This document shows positions 37,297-46,983 of a DNA stretch of 64,000 nucleotides, piece by piece; within the stretch, counting starts at the first letter, position 1, and the number at the start of each line of letters is the position of its first letter. This DNA is from Mesorhabditis belari (lineage: Eukaryota; Nematoda; Chromadorea; Rhabditida; Rhabditidae). The DNA lies in contig CAUEEP010000898.1 in assembly GCA_958450365.1 (NCBI GenBank), positions 310,001 through 374,000 on the forward strand, read 5' to 3'. Below the pieces are notes generated by a model. That model was not told the DNA's origin. It saw nothing but the letters and a program-made list of their open reading frames with translations, and searched no databases. Both the position numbers and the translations under genes were made by a program.

Positions 37297-39632
37297 TTAT
37301 TGCACAGAGCGATTAGTCTGGATAGAATGGACAACAAGTGAGACGACACGTGGATTTTGATGAACAGTTAGCTTGAAAATTTTTGCCATGTGTTCAAATA
37401 CCCATTTCCGATAGGCAGCCGTGTAAAAGATTAGAGTCAGTGAAGAGATCGTGGTGTGACTTCCGAAAATTGCAGAAAGAAGGTTGATGATTGCTGAAGA
37501 TCAGTTTCGAAAGCTTATTCTTTCTGATTACTTTACTTCTGTAAACTTATAATATGCAAATTTTACTCGAGTAATTACTTACTCGAGAGGAACACACTCT
37601 AATCTGAGTAAGTTTTACTCGATTAATCGACGTTTTTCGCCGAGTAACTACGAGCAGTCCTCTTTACACGACGAGTAAATTGAATATCTTTACGTTTGAA
37701 GTGAATTTGCCACCAAATCAGTTAAACGGTTGAATATCTTTAAAAGAAAACGTATATAAGTCAGCGCTCGTGATTTTTTGCTCAGATTTTTTGCAATAAT
37801 TTTTGGCTAAAAGGCTAAAGTACGGTAACTTTTCCTAAGCGTGGGTTTTAAAACGCATTACTCGTGAGGAACACACACTCTATAATAGATTATCGGGGTA
37901 GGCTAGTTTCCGCAACTTTTTTTGCGCAACAGGGTTATTTGCGCATCTGGGTCGTTTGCGCAACTCGCCATAACTCTCTTCTAAGTGGACCAATCTTTAT
38001 GATTTTGGTTTCACTCTGTAGATCTCAATAAGTGTAACAAAATGAAACCAAAATCATAAAGATTGGTCCACTTAGAAGAGAGTTATGGCGAGTTGCGCAA
38101 AAAGAGTTGCGGAAACTAGCCTACCCCAGATTATCAACGAAATCAATTGAAACTTACCCATCGGCGCCTCAAGATTAAATACCGTAATAAAGCCAAAGCC
38201 AAAAAGTGGGAAACCAATGAAAATAAAAGGGATCAAAATCTGGAAACACTTTATTTATGTCGTTTTTCTTTCACAAACCGTCACCAAAAGGACTTTTATA
38301 TACTTTGCATGCATCGCTTTTGTCTTTTACTCATGTAACTCAATTCTTGGTGTAAGAGATAGATCGAGTGGAGATAGATTAAACCCCACTAAATATTTCA
38401 AGTTGAAATATTAGATTTACATCAACAGTACCGTAATCCCTAGATATATAACCCAAGCAAAGTAGACGGAGAAACCGATAAACCAACTCGAAACCATGAT
38501 CATTGGCGGATAGATTGGAGCTGAGTATGAGGCATAAACATCTGCTAAGTCTTCCAAGAAAGTGTAGTTTGGAAATTGCTGAACACTAATGATTGGCGTC
38601 TTATAATTAGCACTTCAATAAGCAACAAGCAAGCTTTAGCAGAGCTTCACCAACCTCAACAATTAGTTTAACAGCTTTTGAAGTTGGCCCGTACTCTAAT
38701 GGCAAAGCGGTCATAACAATTAGAATTGATAGATTACAGAAAAGATAATGTGATACTAATAAGATAAAAAATGTTTTAGTGGTGAATCTGAGATGGTTTT
38801 CATTCATTGCATCAAGTTGTAATACCTTAGTGGGCTCCCATTAGGTAAAAGCAGTTGATAACGATAGAAAAAACATTGGAATGTGGAGATGATCATCGTG
38901 GCCACCAAACAGGCACCAATACACTGATATGGAACAATTTTGAAGTCAGAAATTTACATACTAAAGCAATTTGAGCCCCAATGAACGCACAAACGCCGGT
39001 GATTCGACCAGATGGAGTGGGAAAGAAGAATTCTGGATGAAGAACGTGAAGGAATGACTCCATTATAGTTGCTGCAGTCTGGAAATCAATTTGCATATAT
39101 TGAGAGATAATTTGGCGGTGTATCAAGTGCTTGACTTTGACTTTATCCAATCGATCAATGATCAATGACTTTATCCAATCGATCAATGATCGAAGATCAA
39201 CGATCACACACAATCGAAGGCACATAGGATTCTTGTGGGACTGACGGAGACAACAAAAACAAAAGAATGAATTAACACCAAGAAATGGCGAATAATATCA
39301 TGAGAAATTGACGGCTTTTATAGCCCAACTTGTTTCTAGACACATTTTCTAGACCCAACTTGTTTCTAGACACCTACGGTACTTTTGGTGTTATCTCCAC
39401 GCTTTAGGAAACACTAAAAAAGGCTGTTTCAGCTGTTTTTTGATGGCGAGTTGCCACAAGATATCAGAAATATCAGAAAGATATCAGAAAATCTAGAGTG
39501 CCAGCGATATGACCCTGAACTCTCCGGAGACACTTTTATGATCAACCAGAGAGCTGAAAAGTTGGCCATCGTTTCAATAAACGCCATGATTCGTAGATAA
39601 GAATAATAATATATAGGCGCCTCGTAATCCAT
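37297..39632 (-). CDS. Srh/Sri-class 7TM chemoreceptor
   Basis: Exons right to left: MDYEAPIYYYSYLRIMAFIE...SPESSGSYRWHS (39632); TAATIMESFLHVLHPEFFFP followed by TPSGRITGVCAFIGAQIAL; CIGACLVATMIISTFQCFFY; PIISVQQFPNYTFLEDLADV; APIYPPMIMVSSWFIGFSVY; MSKRQKRCMQ; ILIPFIFIGFPLFGFGFITV; and AIINLLSAIFGSHTTISSLT with IFYTAAYRKWVFEH, stop at 37297. The SPxxxxSYRWH, P-x-PSGR-x-TG and C-terminal TAAYRKW motifs fit the Str superfamily (Srh/Sri). No GT donor is visible after SYRWHS, where a TGATATCTTTC repeat lies, so the first junction may be damaged. One intron carries the MITE at 37895. Confidence 0.75.
37895..38127. mobile_element. Fold-back MITE with 8-bp target duplication AGATTATC
   Basis: 233 bp. 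Termini GGGGTAGGCTAGTTTCCGCA and its complement; the arms also pair through GTTGCGC and ATGGCGAGTTGCGCAA and most of the interior. AGATTATC occurs directly at both sides (37887-37894, 38128-38135). An 8-bp duplication suggests hAT-type mobilisation, unlike the TA-flanked elements. Confidence 0.9.
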
Positions 39633-41172
39633 GACAAGAACAAATAATAATCTTTCAAGAAAAAGTTGGGAAATTCTTGTTCCTCAAGCTCATTTAACGG
39701 CAGGTGCTTTTAGAAATGTGCCCTTGATTATTAAAGTTCAGCAATTAACTCTTTGCGGAACTTGCACCCTGAAAAGACTTTAGTTAACCTTGAACTTCGA
39801 CTTTGTGAATTGAATAAGATAATGTAGTTCTACAACTTGTTTCGCTAGACTTTATCAATCTAATTATCTCAACAGATATATCCTCCATAATTGAACACAC
39901 ATTTCTTTCTGTTGAGACAAAGGTACGGCGTCTCAACACATCTTGGATGCGGTTTTTTGGTGGTTATCGTTTTCGAAGTGATTGCCCGAAACAGCGCAAA
40001 GAACAGCTTGAAATGAGGAAATAAACGAAGCGCTAAGAAGTTTTGTTAATAAATTCGGCTCATAAAAAGCTAGTGACTTAGTTGGTTCAGATTTGGCTGG
40101 TTTTGGAATTTGGAAACCTAGTGACATTAGACTTATCCTGAACTTTATCTAAAGAGTTAGAAAAGTGAAGGGCTGCATCATTGTTTTAAATTGAAACTGA
40201 ATCTGAATCAGGCCTTTTCGCCTTCTCAAAACGGAAATAGTCTTTGACCTCTCAAAAAGTTATCTATAGACAAGGAAATACTGAAATAGATAAATGAAAA
40301 ATGAAATAGATATTACTTCGAAGGTAACTCCTTTATTTCATGCTTTAATACACAACAAATCTTCAGCAGAAGTCAATCAAATTGTCGAGAGAATGGAAAA
40401 ACTGGTAGGCTAGATCTGTGCTGAGTTGGCTATGAGTTCAATTCATCAAAATTTCAGGCTTAGGAAGCACCGGCTTAGGCTGCTTTGCAAGATGAAGCCA
40501 AGAAATTGACTCCAAATGATTGAATCACTTTTACTGAAGTGTTACTTGTAACTGCAAACAAGCACCGGCAATTTCTACTAAAAAGTGCTATCGAAAGACA
40601 CGAGAAAGCTGAGGTGGCACCTGGATGGGATATTAAATAAAATTGGATTAAAGTATGAACATGGCTTATGTCTCCAACAAACCAGAGAACCCTGTGCTGC
40701 TTTTTCTGATATTTATTTTTTTGATGAAAACATTTTCAACGAATTACGACATATTTAATACTAAACAAGTTAAAACATCAAAAGTTTAGCTTTTCAAAGT
40801 GAAGAAGCTTGTTCCTGTTGACTTTTGCCTCAGACTAATATGATTTGATTGGTTTGCTTTCTTATAGTCTTGGAATTCCTAAAGTCTTGAAGTTCTTTCA
40901 TTGGACTCTCGTTCTTGCAAGACCGGACTCTTTTTCTTTCAACACTGGACTCTTGTTCTTGCAAGACCGAACTCTTGTTCTTGCAAGACCGGATTCTTGT
41001 CCTTGCGGTTCAAACTCTTTGCTATAGCTGGGAATTCATTCAACCGAATTCAAAAGGGAACATTAATCTTTATTCAAATAATGCAAACGAACATTTAGTC
41101 CACTTTTGAGAATTTTAGAATGAGAATCTTCTAGAGAACTAAAAGATTTTCGTCGCCTTGATGATATTGACA
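39633..41172. other. Intergenic region with minisatellite and possible gene relic
   Basis: Bases 40905-41012 hold about four imperfect copies of GGACTCTTGTTCTTGCAAGA. At 40380-40640 (+) a spliced-looking frame contains SAEVNQIVERMEKL, then ALQDEAKKLTPND and AIERHEKAEVAPGWDIK, interrupted by stops; it may be a decayed gene of unknown type. A 64-codon minus frame at 39933-40127 has no supporting features. Confidence 0.35.
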
Positions 41173-42413
41173 CTAAAAATTCTCAAGTTTGATTCGATAA
41201 AGAATAATTTTTACCATAAAATAATTCCCTGCTACAAGAGTGAGTTGTTTTTGTTGAGCAAAGCCATTTGTATTGAACCCGGGTCGGGCATCAGTCGATT
41301 TGCTTGGAGTCTAGAAAGATAAAAATTGTGAAAATGATTGTGAACTAACATTGAAGCCCGCATCGATTTTTCTGTTTTGTTTGTAAATGAGAAACACGTA
41401 GCGATGGAGACCTGAAATTCGTTGAGATCTTTCAAGAAATCTTTCTGCATCAACTCATCAACTTTATAAGAAAGCCGAAAGGTTTAATCGATTCTTATAG
41501 TAATTTGAAACTGACCAGATCCTTGTCCAGGCCCAGCTGGTCGATATCCAGCCACTTCTTGTCCTTGAGTCACATTATTTCCAGGAATATTCACAACTAC
41601 CCAATGTTTGAACTCTCGAGACGTGGGATTTGCTCTTGATGGAGCGTCTGGGTCTAGAAAAAAGCTTTTGTTTGAACATTTTAATGCTTTAGCAACAAAC
41701 CGGTAAAGATCAAGGTATATAAAGAATTTGGATCAGCATTCCAAGAGACACTTGGCCGATTCATCATTTGTTGTCGGCTCAATTCGTTTCCAAAGTTTAC
41801 CTATCAAGATTTTTCGATCAAGAATGTGTTTTAGCAAACCGTGAGTCCATTATTGTAAGTGACTTGGAGAACGGATTGTGGTGGAGATGAGATCACATCG
41901 GGCACAATTCCCGAGCTGATGAAACTATCCAGTCCAGCGCCAGAGACACTAAAGTTTTTTATCTTAAAATTTAGCTAATCTTTTTTAGTTTATCTTAATG
42001 ATACCATGGCTCTTTCCTATTACTTAAAAAATTAGGATTCCTTAAAGAAATGGGGTACTTTAACCGTGGAACGGGTACCTTAAGAATCAGAATTAACAAT
42101 ACAATCAGAATTAACTAGTAATAAGTTAATTCTGATTGTATTGATGATAGTTTTGTTTAGCGCAATTCAATGTAAATGTAATTTCAAGTACAAAAAAACA
42201 TATTTATACATAAACAAAAAAGTAATAAAAGCTTTAAAAAAAAGGGAAAAACGCAAATGCTAAAAGTTGGTTGGTGATTTGCTGTATACCCGATTTTCTT
42301 AAAGTACCCCGTTACACGGTTAGGTTACACCTAGTAATAGGAAAGAGCCGATACCATAATAGAAGGATAGATGTGCACAGTGAAAATAGCGCCGATTGAT
42401 TTGAGGGCAACAT
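41173..42413 (-). CDS. Secreted phosphatidylethanolamine-binding protein (PEBP)
   Basis: Exon 1 (42355-42413) is a signal peptide, MLPSNQSALFSLCTSILLL. It joins in phase to VSGAGLDSFISSGIVPDVIS (41948 downward). Next come VLQVTYNNGLT, VNFGNELSRQQMMNRPSVSW followed by SLYTLIFT, DPDAPSRANPTSREFKHWVV (the PEBP hallmark DPDAPSR...EWxHWLVVN), VNIPGNNVTQGQ, YRPAGPGQGSG, GLHRYVFLIYKQ and ARPGFNTNGFAQQKQLTLVA ending GNYFM and a short tail. PEBPs bind phospholipids and small anionic ligands; a signal peptide places this one outside the cell. The intron after exon 1 is almost entirely a fold-back element. Confidence 0.88.
41999..42359. mobile_element. Fold-back element making up PEBP intron 1
   Basis: Left and right ends pair: ATACCATGGCTCTTTCCTAT against the complement of GGTATCGGCTCTTTCCTATT, then the GGGGTACTTTAA pair. 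The centre contains a further 20-bp stem hairpin (CAATACAATCAGAATTAACT, 42097-42143). The intron is 41949-42354, so the element accounts for nearly all of it and its end supplies the GT donor. Confidence 0.75.
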
Positions 42414-43031
42414 CCTGCAGATAAATGAATGAATTCCAATTAATGAATTAATGAATTCCAACGATCTAAAAGTACGGACTGAACTTTCGAAAATGTTTTT
42501 GGAACTGAATTGAAACTTTTCTTTCGTTTTTACTGTTCCCAACGTTTGAGCAGTTTTCTCAACAAATAGAACCCCTAAAAATGATGTGAGAAGAGGCCAA
42601 AGATTCCATTTGGAAGCAAAATAAATATTTGAACTCATAAACCAGAGAGGTACTAGAAGTTTTGTGGTTGATCGATTTCGGTTTTATGTTTGATGTGTGT
42701 TCACGCAGTTGTTAAAACTTGTTAAACACTCAAAGAGAAATGTTTCAAAGATTTTCAAAGATTAAACGTATTTTAAAACCCTTAAAAGCTAAGTAACTTG
42801 TTTTTTTCAGTGCTCTTTTTCGTTAAATCGTTAAAATCGTTCCAAAACCAACAACAAAAAAAACAATCGTTAAAATAAATTAATTTACGCGAATATGGCT
42901 CCAAATAAACAAACTAATAGAGTAAAAAAAGCGAGCGAAAAGGTTACTTGGCACATTTGAATAGAAAAATATTGTACTTTATTTGGGTTTATTTTAAAGA
43001 CAGTGTGCAATAGAGTGAATATTTTATCAAT
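42414..43031. other. Divergent intergenic interval
   Basis: Lies between the starts of the PEBP gene (-) and the receptor gene (+), so it should contain both promoters. No motif could be assigned. A minus frame at 42638 appears only because exon 1 of PEBP is read out of frame. Confidence 0.4.
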
Positions 43032-45972
43032 GGAATCGTTGAAGATATGGCAAATCGTTGGCAGAAAGTTATACAAGGATTATGGTGATTTCTGCCCTGT
43101 TTTTGGATACTGTATTCTATTGCTGGGTAAGTAATACATGCATGCGCTGCTAGCGATGCATTCTAACTACCGTAAATACTGTAATAATACCCTGCCCCCC
43201 TCGTACAGTCACGTAGTCGCAAAAGTTTTTTAGTATTTCATTTTTTTCAAAGCGCCCGTACTTTCAAAAAATGCATCTTTGGTATCAAAAAATAGCCCTG
43301 AATTTCAGCTATTTTTTGATACCTAAGCGCGCATTGTAGCATCAACCAGTGTCGAGAAAAACTCGTTCAAAGCTAGACTACCCAACACTCCGCACCGTCA
43401 TTATGGGGGTGCGGTACTATTACAGTATTTACGGTAGCTTGTTTGTCAATAACATTGTTTATATTAGAAACTGAAAAGCCAAAGTTGATTTCGACAAACG
43501 ACAAAGTTGAACTATTAGGGTGGTGCAAAAGAAACTGCCGATGGGTATCAGCTCTCATTTATCAGAAACGAGCGATGCTAACGGCATTATTTGTTTATGT
43601 TTTGTTCGCATATTTGTTTGCTATTTATTTCGACATTTGAATTTTTTGGTTGTTGTTTATTTTATTTAAAAATGCTTACATTTTTATTTAGATCATGGTC
43701 GAGCAAAAGTTTGTGCTACGAGCAGCATTATTGTTTAACTTCAAAATTGGAAAGTCTGCTGACCATCGTTCTCTCTGTGCTGCTTTCGGAGATATCAATT
43801 TGTCTCTCAGGCAGTGTCAGACATGGTTTCAACGATTCCGAGAGGGAGACGAGGCTTTGGAAGATTACGAGCACGGTTCGAGGCCAGAAGTCGTGAAAGA
43901 AGCCAAGCTGAGGGACGTTATACAAGCCGATCCATGCCAATCTGCTCGAAATCTTGCGAAAATATTCCATTGTGATCATTTCACCATCAAATGCCATCTT
44001 TTTTTTTGAATTTACCGTCAAATCGACAGTTTCTTTTGCACCACCCTAATAGTTCAATACAGAAATTAGTTGGATGTAAATTGGTGTCTTTGGTTAAACC
44101 CCATTTTGTTTGAAATGTTTCATTGACTTACACTGACTATGAAGTTCGAACTCCAATGAAGTTTGAGTCTTCAAGTCTCTTTCCACCATCAAATCTCAGC
44201 TATCTTCACATTTCTCAATTGGCTTTCTTCTCTTTACCTTGAAATGAATGGACCTCTACCAGATATTTCTTTCTCGTTAATGATGAAAATTATCAATACT
44301 ACAACACTTGTGCAAGCTGGGGTTTCTTTTTGAAAACTTTTAGTTTTAGTTTTTAGTTTACAACAGATTTTAGATTACCTTGATCAGCATCCCGATCACT
44401 ATTTTAGCCATTTATTTCTCGATTCTAAACGATAATTTGTCAACACCTATACGGTCAGCTTTGATTTAGCCTTGTTTAAAATTTGCATTCAGTTTACTGG
44501 CTGCTGCCGAACATTCTCACAAATTGCTTTATTGTCTTCTTGAAGCTTTTGGATGTCTCTGTTCCGTTCGACGCCCAATTATACCGTAATGTTTTCAGTT
44601 TTAAACGTAACATACCAATCTTTTATCGTAGCTGTCCACATTGGCTTTACAAGTTCTATGCTCTGATTGAATACACGTTTTTTATTGCCAATATTGCACA
44701 ATATTATCAGATCATGATCTCATTAAGGTAGTTTTTATGAAGATAAACCTTTTGATTTACATTTTAGTCGTTTCTTTGCTGTTTCTTTTGATGGAATGCT
44801 CTTTGCGTATACACTGAAATGGCCATTCTTTCAGCTTTTTCTTCCATGGATCTATCGAGCTTTGTCTTATGCAATCTCTTGGTGGATCAATGAATTACCG
44901 GTAATTTATGCATGCAATATAAAACAAAAAAATTCTGGACCAGGGAATTGAAGGAGCGATCTGATTCCAAGGTGCAAACATCTCTAGGCATTCCGAAACT
45001 GCTTCCAAATCCTACTTATCATAAGCCATTTTCGAGATATAAGCCTTCAAAATTTTGACCAATTTTCCCAAACAGCAAGCTAGCCTTCTTAAGCTAGACT
45101 TCAAACAGCAAGCTAGCCTTAAGGCATTCGTGCGGGCTGATCGAAGTGCATCGGTAGCCTATAGTGTGCTGGCGCTACAGAGCTTCCGACCTGGTTCGGA
45201 TCCACTGTCGGTCAGACTTCTTGTTTCTTTTTTATAAAAACACTTGAAAATTGCCTCTTCATCAGGTTGCCCTAGGTGTGTTTGCACCTTGGAATCAGAT
45301 CTCCCCTGAAATGTAACTTCAAAAGGTTCCCCGGTGTGACTTGATCCAAAAGTCTATCTAGATAAAGGACTGGCTTTGGCTTCCCCGAGCAACAATCTAT
45401 GATAGATATATTCTCTACTATGGTCCATATTTTCTTATGTGCTCGCTCGATTTTGCAACAAACCGAAAATTGAAAGCGGTTTCTAAAAAAAACAGCTTAA
45501 CGCAATTGATAATATTTAGCGCAGACGCTCTGGGAAAGCAAAAAGATCCGAAATTCTTCTCATGTATCAGGTGAACTTCTATATGGTTAAGTTTGTAGCT
45601 CTTTATGGTTAAGTTTTTAAAATATCTGACAATTTTCCAAATTTTTCAGATGTTATTCAACTCAGCCTTCTTTATTATCGAAAGTTTTCTTGTTGTTTTC
45701 CTTGACACCATTATCTTTTTCTTCTTTGGGTTGAATGTGTGGAATGCTTTTGGATCCCTAATCCATATCGATCAGGATTTTCTGTACATTTTTCTTTCCA
45801 GGTATGGTTAGATTATCGAGTTCTTACATTCGAAAATACCGTTATTGATTTGCAAAATGAATAAGGTATCCAAAAAACCATTATTTTTAGCATTGTCAGC
45901 GTACTGTTTCTTCGAAAACGAAAAGAGAGTCCAAGAAATCGGATTGTCGTTTCGTCTAGCAATATGGGATAA
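43032..45972 (+). CDS. 7TM chemoreceptor paralog, possibly frame-damaged
   Basis: Exons: MESLKIWQIVGRKLYKDYGD (43032), ITLISIPITILAIYFSILND (44370), LPNILTNCFIVFLKLLDVSV...WLYKFYALIEYTFFIANIAQ, SRFFAVSFDGMLFAYTLKWP, IYDRYILYYGPYFLMCSLDF, SEILLMYQ, MLFNSAFFIIESFLVVFLDT and IVSVLFLRKRKESPRN, stop at 45972. Each exon pairs with one in the receptor at 34915, so the two are paralogs. The exon at 44370-44450 does not splice in frame to either neighbour with the obvious sites, which suggests a missed exon or a small indel. Introns are loaded with mobile elements: 43170-43434, 43507-44057 and 44941-45308. Confidence 0.6.
43170..43434. mobile_element. CCGTAAATACTGTAAT MITE, copy 2
   Basis: Same termini, TA flanks and interior as 28281-28538, with small indels. 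Confidence 0.88.
43507..44057 (+). mobile_element. Internally deleted mariner element with intact N-terminal transposase frame
   Basis: Inverted termini TTAGGGTGGTGCAAAAGAAA and complement; the inverted similarity continues outward to TTGAACTA. Between them a 104-codon frame (43695-44009) starts MVEQKFVLRAALLFNFKIGK and includes RQCQTWFQRFREGDEALEDY, GSRPEV and ARNLAKIFHCDHFTIKCHL. This is the HTH_48-type DNA-binding half of a mariner/mos1-like transposase. The DDE catalytic half is absent, so the copy is non-autonomous, but its frame is still open. Confidence 0.9.
44941..45308. mobile_element. Fold-back element in receptor intron
   Basis: Ends pair around GATCTGATTCCAAGGTGCAA, followed by ACATCTCTAGGCA. 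The interior includes a direct repeat of AAACAGCAAGCTAGCCTT. Confidence 0.7.
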
Positions 45973-46153
45973 ACTTTTCGAATCCTATAGCTCATAATCA
46001 TCCTTTCAAAGTTTTCCAATATTTTTTCTTCATTTCGATCATCTTTCAAAAGGAAAACTATTTAATTCCATGCTTTGTCGAAAGGCATTTTTAGCTTTTA
46101 TTAAACTATTTTCATAGATATCTATTGAAGCTATTTTGACAAATTGTATTAGA

Positions 46154-46524
46154 ATGATGCGCTTTCTATTCTGGATCATGTTTACCTTTTGGGCTTTCGA
46201 TTCAACTACGGCTAAAGTGAAATTTTAGATTTTTCTGATTTGAGATTGGTTTTTAGAACTTTACTTTTAACTTAAATACTTAATTTCATTTTTTGACTCA
46301 ATGAATGTAAAAACAATTTGATTTTAGTCGATTAATTCAATCTAGCGATTAAATCAATTCAATTCAATCAATCGATCGAAGCAATCAATGAATCAATCTA
46401 GCGGTGTGAACGTGAAGAGTGTGCTCCATTCTTTTGTCTGATCATCTCCGATATGTTTGACCGAGATGGTCTTTATGTTTGCACCAAAGATCCAGTGAAG
46501 AAAAAGAAAAATGCTAGGATTTAA
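46154..46524 (+). CDS. Small secreted Cys peptide, 61 residues
   Basis: Two exons (46154-46216 and 46402-46524) join in phase 0. Exon 1 is a signal peptide (MMRFLFWIMFTFWAFDSTTA). Exon 2 encodes RCEREECAPFFCLIISDMFD followed by RDGLYVCTKDPVKKKKNARI, giving four Cys in a C-x4-C-x4-C-x14-C pattern and a basic tail. No family is recognised. Support is the matched signal-peptide exon, phase agreement and Cys content; expression data would settle it. Confidence 0.5.
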
Positions 46525-46983
46525 TTGCAAACTTCATAGGATTGTGGGCCATCAGCTAAGCAATTTTGTCATCATCAAATGTTACTTGGACGGCAGGCAC
46601 AGTGCCGTGGAATTGATGGAATCAGCTATTGCTATTAAAGTTGGATAAATCTCACAAGCTCTGTTTGTTCTTAAAATGCAGTTCATTTTCAATTTATTCT
46701 TAATATAACATTACAAAAACATTGCATTTAACGATTACATACAAAAGAAAATGATTCCGGAGATCACAGAAATGAGTCGGGACAAAATTCAAAATTCAGG
46801 AGAGTTTTTGGCAAAAGGATATCACTGGAGAGTAAAAAGAGTACTGGTAAAATGATGGCATGAGATATGATTGAGAGAGAGTACGCAAAAGAATCCACAA
46901 TGAAAAATGGACAGAAACGGGATCGAGAAAGAAGTTGGTGAGCTAAAATGGTTGAAAGTCCAGTTCACATGATTAGAATCAGA
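46525..46983. other. Convergent intergenic interval
   Basis: Lies between the 3' ends of the Cys peptide (+) and the demethylase (-). Nothing is recognised. Confidence 0.4.

Noticed and set aside
42312..42638. 108-codon minus frame overlapping PEBP exon 1
   Set aside because: Only its MLPSNQSALFSLC part splices in phase to PEBP; the upstream portion has no support.
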